From: CAXBDP01 sp964598395
GTDB taxonomy: Bacteria > Bacteroidota > Bacteroidia > Cytophagales > Cyclobacteriaceae
Length of the DNA: 44,701 bases
NCBI GenBank assembly: GCA_964598395.1
Contig: CAZRBW010000020.1
Span: forward strand, 1-44,701
Direction of reading: 5' to 3'
Under the pieces are notes generated by a model. That model searched no databases. It had not been told where the DNA came from and saw only the letters and a program-made list of their open reading frames with translations. Shown piece by piece: positions 33,039 to 41,263 of this stretch; position 1 is the first letter of the stretch; each line of letters starts with the position of its first letter. The position numbers and the translations under genes are program-made.

Positions 33039-33563
33039 ATGCGTGTTCTTTATCTCATCATTGCAGTAATCCTTTTCAGCTTTGCTCCTACCAACGAAAC
33101 ATTGGTAATCACAGAAAAGCAAATAAAGGTGTCAGGTGTAACTTCCATAGGAAAATTCACTTGCGACTATTGTCTAGATGATATGAAGGACACGCTTATT
33201 TCAAACCGCACCAATAGAAGCGGTACATTACAATTTACAATTCCCGTTGATGAATTTTCATGCGGGAATTTTATGTTAAATAAGGATTTTCGCAAAACAC
33301 TAAAATCCGAAGAATACCCCACGGCTCGAGTACAAGTAAGTAATTTGGTAAAAAAGGATAATGGGTATTTCTGTCATCTCAAACTCCAAATTGTTGGGAA
33401 AGAATTAGTTTTCGAAAACTTCCACTTGGCCAAATCCAATCATAAACTTACTGGCAAGCTTGTTTTAAGTTTTGATGAACTAAACTTACAAGCTCCCAAA
33501 AAGCTTGGAGGCTTGATCAAAGTTGAAGAAAAGCTAAACCTCCAAATTGAACTGAGCATTTGA
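33039..33563 (+). CDS. second YceI-like periplasmic protein
   Basis: 174 aa with a short signal peptide (VLYLIIAVILFSFAPT). Diverged YceI pattern: ITEKQIKVSGVTSIGKFTCDY (split), SGTLQFTIPVDEFSCGNFMLNKDFRKTLKSEEYPTARVQV (in pieces), HLKLQIVGKELVFENF. Contains three Cys (CDYC, SC) absent from the first paralogue, so a disulfide is possible. Third gene of the operon, 13 bp after the porin. Its stop is part of the terminator stem. Confidence 0.82.
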   Translation: MRVLYLIIAVILFSFAPTNETLVITEKQIKVSGVTSIGKFTCDYCLDDMKDTLISNRTNRSGTLQFTIPVDEFSCGNFMLNKDFRKTLKSEEYPTARVQVSNLVKKDNGYFCHLKLQIVGKELVFENFHLAKSNHKLTGKLVLSFDELNLQAPKKLGGLIKVEEKLNLQIELSI

Positions 33564-33588
33564 TTAAGATCATTTGCTCTATTTTTTT
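33554..33588 (+). terminator. intrinsic terminator of the yceI-porin-yceI operon
   Basis: GAGCA-TT-TGAT (33554-33564) pairs with ATCA-TT-TGCTC (33569-33579), with a small symmetric T/T bulge and a TAAG loop, followed by TATTTTTTT. The TGA stop (33561-33563) lies in the left arm. Confidence 0.72.
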
Positions 33589-33630
33589 CTGAAATTCCTG
33601 TAGAATTTCTCCAATCACATAGATTTTATT

Positions 33631-33638
33631 TACATTTG
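33631..33638 (+). promoter_or_regulatory. promoter for the fluoride riboswitch transcript, -7 element TACATTTG
   Basis: TACATTTG fits TAnnTTTG and ends 6 bp before the first G of the riboswitch aptamer (33645), which is where transcription should begin. The -33 element is weak (TTTC near 33606). Confidence 0.6.
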
Positions 33639-33644
33639 ATCCAA

Positions 33645-33730
33645 GGCAATGGTGTCTGCCTGGAACCGCTCTCATTTTGAGCTAATGGCGCCTACTCATC
33701 CACCCAAATGGTTTGGTAGGTTTATATTAT
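33645..33730 (+). ncRNA. fluoride riboswitch (crcB motif) with expression platform
   Basis: The aptamer (33645-33695) shows the crcB-motif order: GGCAATGGTGTCTGCC (stem GGCA/TGCC with the loop ATGGTGTC), AACCGCTC-tcatttt-GAGC as the second stem, then TAATGGCGCCTAC. The loop segment GGTGTC can pair with GGCGCC (33688-33693) to form the required pseudoknot. The aptamer's 3' CCTAC (33691-33695) can alternatively pair with GTAGG (33716-33720) in a hairpin followed by TTTATATTATT, an expression platform resembling the Pseudomonas syringae example. Fluoride would stabilise the aptamer and switch on the antiporter gene. The downstream gene type independently supports the call. Confidence 0.93.
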
Positions 33731-33737
33731 TAGCTCA

Positions 33738-35021
33738 ATGGAAAAAAATCAACTTCAATTTACCTCTGAAAGTAATAAGGAAAATAAACTCATTTTCCTT
33801 GTCAAATGGCTGCTTCTATCGGTCATAATTGGCATTCTTGTGGGTTCCGCTTCGGCCTTTTTCCTTGTGTCGCTCGATTGGGCTACTGATTGGCGGGAGG
33901 ATAATACTTGGATCATTTGGCTGCTACCGCTTGGTGGTTTACTTATTGGCCTCATCTACCATTACTTTGGTAAAGAAGTAGTGAAAGGCAATAATCAAAT
34001 CATCGAGGAGTATTACCATCCCAAGCAAGTAATTCCTCTCAAAATGGCTCCATTGGTGCTATTTGGGACTATTGCTACTCACTTTTTTGGTGGCTCCGCA
34101 GGCCGAGAAGGTACAGCAGTGCAAATGGGGGCTGCCATTTCAGATCAATTTGCGCTTTGGTTCAAAATGAGCAAAAGCGAAAGACGCATGTTGCTTATCC
34201 TTGGCATAAGTGCCGGCTTTGCATCAGTATTTGGAACGCCGCTAGCAGGAGCAATTTTCGCCATCGAAGTATTGATAATCGGACGAATGCGCTATCCTAT
34301 AATTCTCCCGAGTTTGATTACTGCGTATGTGGCTCACTTCACTTGCCTTTGGTGGAATGTAGGCCATACCCATTATGAAATTCCTTTCGTTCCAGGTATC
34401 AATTTCGAGCTGATTCTATGGTCAATTTTAGCAGGTGCTGCATTCGGATTGGCAGCCTTCACTTTCTCCAAATCTGTGAAGCTATTTACTCGCCTATTTG
34501 TGAAGCTCATTAAATATCCTCCCTTGAGACCATTTGTAGCTGGAATATTTATCGCACTTTTTGTATTTGCAATCGGCACTACAAAGTATATAGGCTTGGG
34601 AATTCCTACCATTGTGGAAGCCTTCCAAAACCCTTTACCTCCCGCTGATTTTTTGATCAAAATTGCCATAACAGCTTTTACATTAGCTGCTGGTTTTAAA
34701 GGCGGTGAAGTCACTCCACTATTTTTTATCGGCGCTACTTTGGGCAATGCCTTATCACTATTTATCCCATTACCAATGGCTCTATTGGCTGGAATGGGCT
34801 TTGTTGCGGTTTTCTCCGGAGCCACCAATACGCCTATTGCTTGCACCGTAATGGGCTTTGAACTTTTTGGAGCAGAAGGTTTAGTGTTTATCGGAATTGC
34901 CTGTTTCACCGCCTATTTAATTTCATGGTTTTCTGGCATCTATTCAGCGCAAGCCATCCATCAGTACAAATACTCATTTTTCAGACAATGGCGGAAAAAG
35001 CACCCAATTGAAGACTTATAA
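33738..35021 (+). CDS. CLC-F type fluoride/proton antiporter
   Basis: 427 aa, CLC fold with about ten or more hydrophobic helices. It has the residues that separate the fluoride branch from chloride CLCs: GNNQI (residues 84-88) where chloride CLCs have GSGIP, and GREGT (122-126, gating Glu124) where they have GREGP, followed by AVQMG. The C-terminal GGEVTPLFFIGATLGN is the conserved pore loop. Expels cytoplasmic fluoride across the inner membrane. Controlled by the riboswitch directly upstream. Octamers at 33893-33900 and 34638-34645. Confidence 0.93.
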   Translation: MEKNQLQFTSESNKENKLIFLVKWLLLSVIIGILVGSASAFFLVSLDWATDWREDNTWIIWLLPLGGLLIGLIYHYFGKEVVKGNNQIIEEYYHPKQVIPLKMAPLVLFGTIATHFFGGSAGREGTAVQMGAAISDQFALWFKMSKSERRMLLILGISAGFASVFGTPLAGAIFAIEVLIIGRMRYPIILPSLITAYVAHFTCLWWNVGHTHYEIPFVPGINFELILWSILAGAAFGLAAFTFSKSVKLFTRLFVKLIKYPPLRPFVAGIFIALFVFAIGTTKYIGLGIPTIVEAFQNPLPPADFLIKIAITAFTLAAGFKGGEVTPLFFIGATLGNALSLFIPLPMALLAGMGFVAVFSGATNTPIACTVMGFELFGAEGLVFIGIACFTAYLISWFSGIYSAQAIHQYKYSFFRQWRKKHPIEDL

Positions 35022-35047
35022 ACAATCTCTTTGCACTGATGTAAAAT

Positions 35048-36520
35048 ATGCTTGCGTTGCATGCTGATTGGGCTAATTTTAAGCATAAATATCTCGATAT
35101 GTTTCCAGCAGATTTAGACTTGAGTGCCGAGCAAAGAAAAGGGCTTTGGCAAAAACTTTCCTCCATTGTGGAAGACCATTATGTGCATGCGGACAAATTT
35201 TCCGTTTCGCCAGAACTGGATCCATTGGCCATCCGAATATTCCTTTCCGAGCTCAATTTGGAGAAAGCTAATGAGCCTGATTTCGCACTCCAAAAGGTGA
35301 AGGAAGGTCTAGATAAATGGCAAGTTCATTTGGGGCATCCGATGTATTATGGCTTGTTCAATCCACGGCCAACTGCCATGGGCATAATTGCTGATGCATT
35401 GGTGGCGGCATACAATCCGCAAATGGCGGCTTGGAGTCATAGTCCTTTTGCTGTGGAAGTTGAGAATTATCTAATTCAGGAAATTGGGAAGCGATTTGGA
35501 ATGGCTGAAAATAGCATCGACGGGACATTTTGTACTGGAGGTGCAGAGGCAAACCAAACAGCTGTGCTTACTGCGATTTGCCAAAAATTCCCTGATTACA
35601 TTCTACACGGCGCCAGAGCATTAAATGGTCAACCCGTATTATATGCATCAGAGCAAAGTCACCACTCATTGATGAAAGCCGCGAGAACTTCTGGCTTGGG
35701 TTCTACAGCTACTCGAATGGTGCCATCTGATGATCAGCTAAAAATGGATTTAACCGTACTCAAGCAATTAATAGCTGAGGACAGAAAAGCTGGAAATATT
35801 CCATTTATGATCACAGGTACAGCAGGCACAACAGGTGCTGGCGTAATCGACCCATTAGTGGAAATCGCTGAACTATGTAAAGCTGAGGATTTATGGTTTC
35901 ATGTGGATGCTGCATGGGGTGGTGCTGCTGCTATAGTGCCTGAATTAAAAAAAGCCATTGTCGGAATTGAACTAGCAGATTCCATCACGTTCGATGCGCA
36001 TAAGTGGTTTTCGGTGCCAATGGGTGCAGGTATTTATTTGACCAAACATCAGGAAATACTTAGCCGCACATTTAGCATTGCAGCGGACTATATGCCAAAA
36101 GAAGGCAGAGAATTGGGTATTGTCGATCCTTTCTCGCATTCCATTCAATGGTCTAGAAGATTCACAGGACTGAAAGTATATATGAGTTTGCTAGTAGCAG
36201 GCTGGGAAGGCTATGAAAAGGTAATTAGACATCAAGCTGAAATTGGAGCTAAACTTAAGGCTATACTCATTCAGCATAATTGGGAAGTGGTGAATGACAC
36301 ACCATTTCCAGTAATTTGCTTTAGAGGCAAAACTGCCGAAACACAAAGCACAGAATACTTGCAAGCATTGTGTGGGCGGGTGGTGAAAAGCGGTGAAGCT
36401 TGGATTTCCACCATTGCTTTGAAACCAGGTTTATTCGCTTTGCGGGCTTGTATTACCAATTATGCTACAGAAGACCTTCATCTTCAAAAATTAGTAACAA
36501 TATTATCACAATACAGATAA
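35048..36520 (+). CDS. group II PLP-dependent amino-acid decarboxylase
   Basis: 490 aa, pyridoxal-dependent decarboxylase (glutamate/aromatic amino acid decarboxylase family). PLP Lys319 in FDAHKWFSVPMGAG, PLP-contact HVDAAWGGAA, TGGAEANQTAV and GTAGTTGAGVIDP. N-terminal HPMYYGLFNPRPTAMG corresponds to the family's HPxFxG block. Could decarboxylate aromatic amino acids, glutamate, 2,4-diaminobutyrate or act as an aldehyde synthase; not decided by motifs. Begins 26 bp after the fluoride antiporter on the same strand with no visible terminator between, so it may be read through under fluoride control. Confidence 0.87.
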   Translation: MLALHADWANFKHKYLDMFPADLDLSAEQRKGLWQKLSSIVEDHYVHADKFSVSPELDPLAIRIFLSELNLEKANEPDFALQKVKEGLDKWQVHLGHPMYYGLFNPRPTAMGIIADALVAAYNPQMAAWSHSPFAVEVENYLIQEIGKRFGMAENSIDGTFCTGGAEANQTAVLTAICQKFPDYILHGARALNGQPVLYASEQSHHSLMKAARTSGLGSTATRMVPSDDQLKMDLTVLKQLIAEDRKAGNIPFMITGTAGTTGAGVIDPLVEIAELCKAEDLWFHVDAAWGGAAAIVPELKKAIVGIELADSITFDAHKWFSVPMGAGIYLTKHQEILSRTFSIAADYMPKEGRELGIVDPFSHSIQWSRRFTGLKVYMSLLVAGWEGYEKVIRHQAEIGAKLKAILIQHNWEVVNDTPFPVICFRGKTAETQSTEYLQALCGRVVKSGEAWISTIALKPGLFALRACITNYATEDLHLQKLVTILSQYR

Positions 36521-36554
36521 CCATTAATCTTAACTTATAATTTAACATTTCTAA

Positions 36555-37379
36555 TTATCCAACAGGCTTCGCCATCATTTCAAAATGCTTGCGATTGCTC
36601 ATATCTGATTTGGCTAGTTTCTCACGGGTATTGCCAGCTTCAAAGCCATCGATGTAATAAAGATCATAGCCCATATCTACGATGGTATTATACAAATCAT
36701 CCCGCTCAGTTTCGTTTAAGCGCTTATAACATTCTACCAGCAAATTGGGCTTGTATTCAGCAATTATTCCCTTTAGACTTTTCAGAATTTCCTTGTCGTA
36801 GCCTTCTGCATCTACCTTGATAAGTGACAACTTGGGAAGCTCGTTTGCATATTCCTTGCGCAAAACATTTTCTAGATTTTTGCCCTTCACATCCAGCGTG
36901 AAATTATGCTTATGATTAGTGCTTTCGATATGATCTAAATAGCCTCCATTGCAAAATGAAGCATCAGAATATTGAAAAGTGAAAGTCCCATCTTCGTCGG
37001 TTGCTGCGTAGCAAACAGGCTTAATATTGCTTTTATCCTTGTTTTGAGCAGCATTTACTTCCAATATTTTGAAAACAAAGGGATTGGGCTCAAGTCCGAG
37101 AACTAAACCTCCCGCCCCTGCAGCCAATGCCATGGGTACCGTAGTGTCACCTGTATGCGCTCCAATATCAATTCCGAATTCACCTACTTTCAACAGCTCC
37201 GAGAAGAAATCCACCTGCCCTTGACTAATCTCCTTTTCTCCTTCAAAAGGATGATTCCATTGCGCGTAATTCACCTTACCTGCTTTCGCCAGATCAAACG
37301 ATTTCATAGTATGTCCGTATTCGCTAAATGTTCTCTTAAGTCTCCTTTTCTCAAGCTTCCTCTTTATATAATTGATCAT
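36555..37379 (-). CDS. FkbM-family methyltransferase
   Basis: 274 aa. SAM-binding motif I as FGIDIGAHTGDTTVPMALAAG (in part), followed by VLGLEPNPFVFKILEVNA, and the FkbM block LSLIKVDAEGYDKEILKSL with LLVECYKRL. O-methyltransferase acting on sugars, lipids or polyketides; substrate unknown. Starts at ATG 37379, divergent from rlmD across 148 bp. Octamer at 37108-37115. Confidence 0.9.
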   Translation of the reverse strand: MINYIKRKLEKRRLKRTFSEYGHTMKSFDLAKAGKVNYAQWNHPFEGEKEISQGQVDFFSELLKVGEFGIDIGAHTGDTTVPMALAAGAGGLVLGLEPNPFVFKILEVNAAQNKDKSNIKPVCYAATDEDGTFTFQYSDASFCNGGYLDHIESTNHKHNFTLDVKGKNLENVLRKEYANELPKLSLIKVDAEGYDKEILKSLKGIIAEYKPNLLVECYKRLNETERDDLYNTIVDMGYDLYYIDGFEAGNTREKLAKSDMSNRKHFEMMAKPVG

Positions 37380-37515
37380 CGATTTTTGAATTTAAAGAAT
37401 TTTAAATTTACTAAAATTTTAGGAAATCGAATTCAATCCGACTCTAAAAATTGATCTTGACCTTTCTAAGCCCTTTACTTTTACAGCACAGAGAAATTAT
37501 CTTCTTCAAAATCCC

Positions 37516-37523
37516 TACTTTTG
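37516..37523 (+). promoter_or_regulatory. candidate promoter of rlmD, -7 element TACTTTTG
   Basis: TACTTTTG lies 4 bp before the ATG at 37528, which would give a near-leaderless mRNA. An alternative, TACTTTTA at 37476-37483, has TTG at 37451-37453 upstream. I cannot decide between them. Confidence 0.35.
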
Positions 37524-37527
37524 TGGC

Positions 37528-38937
37528 ATGTTGAGCAGAAAAAGTAAAAATGCAATTGTGGAGAATGTAGTCATCGAAAAAATGGCTGCAGAAGGCAAAT
37601 GTATTGCCCGTGTAGATGGGCGGGTAGTATTTGTAGAATATGTGGCCCCAGGTGATGTAGTTGATCTACGGATGAAGAAAGTGAGGAGCAAATTTGCTGA
37701 AGCTGAGGCGGTAAATTTCAAAGAGAAATCACCTTTGCGAGAGGAAGCATTTTGTAGCCATTTTGGAATTTGTGGCGGCTGCAAATGGCAACATATCAGC
37801 TATACCGAACAGCTAAATTACAAAAGCCAGCAAGTGCAAGATGCCTTAGAGCGCATTGCTAAAATTGAGTTTCCAGCGATCAAACCAATATTGGTTTGTA
37901 AGCAAGATCGAGAATATCGCAATAAACTAGACTTCACCTTTTCGGATAAACGCTGGCTTACCATTGATGAAATTCGCAGCGGTGAAGAATTTGAATCCAA
38001 TGCATTGGGCTTTCATATTCGCCATGCTTTTGATAAAGTATTGCAAATCGATACATGCCATTTGATGCCCGAGCCTTCCAATGCCATCCGTCAAGCTGTT
38101 TATGGTTTTGCACTGAAAAACGAATATCCATTTTACAACCTCAAAAATCAGGATAGCGGCTATTTGCGGAATTTGATTTTGCGCCAAAGTAGCAATGGGC
38201 AAATAATGGTGATATTACAAGTAGCCCAAGATATGCCCGAAATGCTTGAGCCCATAATGGACTTTATCAAAAATTCATTCCCTCAGATTACTTCCTTGAA
38301 CTACATCATCAATCAGAAATTGAATGAGTCTTATTACGATCAAGAAGTGGTTTGCTATAGCGGTACGCCATTCATAGAGGAAGAAATGGAAGGCTTAACT
38401 TTCAGAGTAGGTCCAAAATCTTTTTATCAAACCAATAGCTTGCAAGCGTATGAGCTATACAAAGTGGCAAGAGATTTTGCCCAGCTCAAAGGCGATGAGA
38501 TCGTATATGACCTCTACACGGGCACGGGAACCATTGCAAATTTCGTAGCCAAAATGGCTAAAAGGGTAATCGGGATTGAATCGGTACCCGAGGCAATTGA
38601 GGACGCTAAACTGAATTCAGAAATAAATAAAATCGATAATACGGTATTCTATGCCGGTGATATGAAAGATATGCTCAATGAAGATTTTATCCTTGAGCAT
38701 GGTAAACCAGATGTCATCATCACCGACCCGCCAAGAGCCGGAATGCATGCAGATGTGGTGGATGTACTGATCAAAAGCCAAACCTCCCGCATTGTTTATG
38801 TAAGTTGCAACCCTGCTACACAGGCTCGAGATTTGGCAATGCTCGATGCTGCATATAAAGTAGTAGCTGTGCAGCCGGTAGATATGTTCCCACAAACTGC
38901 CCATGTGGAAAATGTTGTTTTACTCGAAAAGCGTTAA
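37528..38937 (+). CDS. rlmD: 23S rRNA (uracil-5-)-methyltransferase RlmD/RumA family
   Basis: Methylates U in 23S rRNA with SAM. 469 aa: N-terminal TRAM domain (about 8-70), iron-sulfur cysteines in FCSHFGICGGCKWQHI with a fourth in IDTCHL, SAM site VYDLYTGTGTIANFVAKMA (motif I), DPPRAGMH and the catalytic Cys in VYVSCNPATQARDL. It could equally be labelled TrmA/RumA-type; the [4Fe-4S] cysteines favour RlmD/RlmC. The next gene starts 2 bp later. Octamer at 38783-38790. Confidence 0.93.
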   Translation: MLSRKSKNAIVENVVIEKMAAEGKCIARVDGRVVFVEYVAPGDVVDLRMKKVRSKFAEAEAVNFKEKSPLREEAFCSHFGICGGCKWQHISYTEQLNYKSQQVQDALERIAKIEFPAIKPILVCKQDREYRNKLDFTFSDKRWLTIDEIRSGEEFESNALGFHIRHAFDKVLQIDTCHLMPEPSNAIRQAVYGFALKNEYPFYNLKNQDSGYLRNLILRQSSNGQIMVILQVAQDMPEMLEPIMDFIKNSFPQITSLNYIINQKLNESYYDQEVVCYSGTPFIEEEMEGLTFRVGPKSFYQTNSLQAYELYKVARDFAQLKGDEIVYDLYTGTGTIANFVAKMAKRVIGIESVPEAIEDAKLNSEINKIDNTVFYAGDMKDMLNEDFILEHGKPDVIITDPPRAGMHADVVDVLIKSQTSRIVYVSCNPATQARDLAMLDAAYKVVAVQPVDMFPQTAHVENVVLLEKR

Positions 38938-38939
38938 TT

Positions 38940-39311
38940 ATGACTACTATTCACAATGATGTAGAACTAGATGGTAAATACATTGGTAAAATCACTACAG
39001 ATTTTCTAAAAGTATGTGATACAATTAAGGAGGCATCACAGCAAATCCGTGAGCGTGGTTTTTCTGAGTACCCGATATTTCCGATGTGCCAGCAATTGCA
39101 GCCTGTGGGCAGTTTGCTCTTCGAAAGAGGTCGCCAGGAAAATGAATGGCATTACTACATGACCTATGTGGATGAATTTATCCAACGCAAATTGATCGAG
39201 GACGAAGAGAATTTCAAAAGGGTATATAAAAACCCTGATGAGTTTTGCTGCCTATTCGTGATTGATGCTAAGTTTACCAATTTCATATTCGTACCTTATC
39301 CAGAAGATTAG
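38940..39311 (+). CDS. conserved hypothetical protein, 123 aa
   Basis: Soluble alpha/beta protein with no leader, begins 2 bp after rlmD, so probably cotranscribed. Visible features: an N-terminal helix FLKVCDTIKEASQQIRERGF, a central beta segment around QPVGSLLFERGRQENEWHYYMTYVDEF (in pieces), then a charged helix and FIFVPYPED end. I recognise the type as a Bacteroidota-specific hypothetical but know no function. Pairing with rlmD suggests, weakly, an RNA or translation link. Confidence 0.75.
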   Translation: MTTIHNDVELDGKYIGKITTDFLKVCDTIKEASQQIRERGFSEYPIFPMCQQLQPVGSLLFERGRQENEWHYYMTYVDEFIQRKLIEDEENFKRVYKNPDEFCCLFVIDAKFTNFIFVPYPED

Positions 39312-39333
39312 TTTCGTCGAAAAAATCAGGTAG

Positions 39334-39383
39334 TTGCTCGAATAAAATTTATTCCATGCAAAGGATAATGCTATTTCGAGCAA
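39334..39383 (+). promoter_or_regulatory. 9-bp inverted repeat upstream of the LytS-type kinase gene
   Basis: TTGCTCGAA (39334-39342) and TTCGAGCAA (39375-39383) are perfect complements 32 bp apart, ending 12 bp before the kinase ATG. Could be a looped operator or a leader RNA stem. Confidence 0.4.
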
Positions 39384-39395
39384 ACAATCACCGAT

Positions 39396-40442
39396 ATGAA
39401 CACAAACACACAACAATTGAAACAAGGCAACAACCAGTGGATTGAAATACTTAATGATCCAAGAGCGCACATAATTCTCCAATTAGTTGGTTGGTTTTTC
39501 TTGTTTCTCATTCTGCTTTTCACTTCTAAAGCATCAAACTTTGGTGATGCATTTGCGAGTGCATCGATTCTAACACTATTATTATCCATGGTAGTATATA
39601 TCAACCATGGCAAGCTTGTCCCAAAGTTTTTCAGCAAAAACCGCTACATCGTTTGGGCATTGACATATACGATTAGTTGCATATTAGCAGCACTTATCTA
39701 TATGGGCTTAATAAATATCTTTGAAGTCTTCGAACGATCCATAAGATATAACATCAATTTCGGTCCTACATTTGCAATTTTCATCATTTTCAGCTTTTTG
39801 ATTATGATTGGTAAGTTCATTTCAGAATACTTTATGAACTATGTGCAATGGGAAAACAAAGCCACGCAGCTAGACTCAGAAGTAAAACTCCTTCGTGCTC
39901 AAGTAAATCCACATTTTCTTTTCAATAGCCTTAATTCCATATATAGCTTAGCGCTAGAAAAAGATGACCGTGCTCCTGAAATCACCATGAAATTATCGCA
40001 AATCATGCGCTATATGGTGGACAGAGCCCATGAAGATAGAATTTTGCTAAAAGAAGAGGTCAGTTACCTAAGAGATTATCTTGATCTGGAAAAACTACGG
40101 ACTGGGGATAAAGCTGAAATTAGTTTTGAAGTAAATGGAGAAACGGATTTTAAAATGGTGGAACCACTTTTATTAATTCCTTTTGTAGAAAATGCCTTTA
40201 AACATGGCATCAATACGCTCAAAAGCGGGGGGATAGTTCGTATCAATTTGGAATGCAAAGCCAAGCAAATCACTTTCACTTGTATCAACAATTTCAACTC
40301 TTCCATAAAGAAAGAAAGTACAGGTACAGGCATCAACAATGTTCGCAAACGTTTGGAAAAATTATATCCAGGTCGTTATGATTTGTTTATCAATAAGGAA
40401 GATGCACAATTCAAAGTGGTACTAAACCTTTACTTGCAATGA
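39396..40442 (+). CDS. LytS-type sensor histidine kinase
   Basis: 348 aa. Four hydrophobic helices in residues about 25-150 (LQLVGWFFLFLILLF; ILTLLLSMVVYI; IVWALTYTISCILAALIYMGLI; FAIFIIFSFLIMIG), no large sensor domain. His kinase domain: phospho-acceptor H173 in NPHFLFNSLNS, ATPase N-box IPFVENAFKHGI and G-box GTGINNVRKRLEKLY. This is the His_kinase/LytS group paired with LytTR regulators. The end overlaps the regulator start by 4 nt (ATGA), so translation is coupled. Confidence 0.93.
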   Translation: MNTNTQQLKQGNNQWIEILNDPRAHIILQLVGWFFLFLILLFTSKASNFGDAFASASILTLLLSMVVYINHGKLVPKFFSKNRYIVWALTYTISCILAALIYMGLINIFEVFERSIRYNINFGPTFAIFIIFSFLIMIGKFISEYFMNYVQWENKATQLDSEVKLLRAQVNPHFLFNSLNSIYSLALEKDDRAPEITMKLSQIMRYMVDRAHEDRILLKEEVSYLRDYLDLEKLRTGDKAEISFEVNGETDFKMVEPLLLIPFVENAFKHGINTLKSGGIVRINLECKAKQITFTCINNFNSSIKKESTGTGINNVRKRLEKLYPGRYDLFINKEDAQFKVVLNLYLQ

Positions 40443-41122
40443 AATATCCTTGCCTGATAATAGATGATGAGCCATTAGCAAGAAGGGTAATCCGAAATTA
40501 CTTGAGCAAATTACCAGAGTTTGATCCTATATCTGAATTCGACAATGCTGAAGATGCACTTACGCATATTAGCAAACATCCTATTCCCTTAGTCTTTTTG
40601 GATATCAATATGCCCGAAATCACAGGATTGGAAATGGCGAAAATGCTTCCCAAAACTACCGATGTCATTTTCACTACTGCATACTCACAACATGCAGTGG
40701 AGGGCTTCAGTATGGAAGTGTTGGATTATCTGGTAAAACCCATCCCTTACCCTAGATTTTTGCAAGCCATCCGTCGATTCAAGGATAAGCATACAAAGGA
40801 AAGCACATTCTATTTTATAAAAGACGGCGGGCAGTTTCACAAAATAGCTCTAGACGACATTTCTTATGTTGAAGGAATGAAGGATTATGTGAAAATTCAC
40901 ACCACAGAAAAAAGCTATATCCAGCACCAAACCATGAAGAATATGGAGGAAATCCTCCCGCCAAATAAATTCATGCGAGTGCATCGTTCCTTCATTATCA
41001 ACTATACCAAAATCAACAGCTATTACGCTTCTGAATTAATTATAGAGAACAAGAAAATTCCAGTTGGGCAGGTTTACAAAACTGCTGTAACCGAATTACT
41101 CGATTCCAATTTGCTTAAATAG
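40439..41122 (+). CDS. LytTR-family response regulator
   Basis: 227 aa: receiver domain (1-120) with DDEP acidic pair, phospho-acceptor D55 in FLDINMPEITG, Thr in IFTTAYSQ and Lys in YLVKPIPYPRF; LytTR DNA-binding domain about 132-227 (ISYVEGMKDYVKIHT, FMRVHRSFIINYTKINSY). Partner of the kinase directly upstream. Targets unknown; the following DUF5916 gene is a positional candidate. Octamer at 40954-40961. Confidence 0.93.
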   Translation: MKYPCLIIDDEPLARRVIRNYLSKLPEFDPISEFDNAEDALTHISKHPIPLVFLDINMPEITGLEMAKMLPKTTDVIFTTAYSQHAVEGFSMEVLDYLVKPIPYPRFLQAIRRFKDKHTKESTFYFIKDGGQFHKIALDDISYVEGMKDYVKIHTTEKSYIQHQTMKNMEEILPPNKFMRVHRSFIINYTKINSYYASELIIENKKIPVGQVYKTAVTELLDSNLLK

Positions 41123-41175
41123 TCAGCAACAAATCATACTCACTTATCTTCACCAAAAAAGCTACCATTCAAAAC

Positions 41176-41183
41176 TATATTTG
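41176..41183 (+). promoter_or_regulatory. candidate promoter of the DUF5916 gene, -7 element TATATTTG
   Basis: Matches TAnnTTTG 80 bp upstream of the ATG in the 141-bp gap after the response regulator; no -33 TTG seen. Weak. Confidence 0.3.
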
Positions 41184-41263
41184 GCCAAACCATCAAATAA
41201 ATAGAATAAATATTTTAAATGGCTTGAAAAATCAATCGATATCTATTTGATTGGTACCCGACC

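Noticed and set aside
34373..34909. 178-aa minus-strand ORF inside the CLC-F gene
   Set aside because: Composition (Pro/Lys/Ala-rich, no fold) is that of an antisense shadow of a membrane-protein gene.
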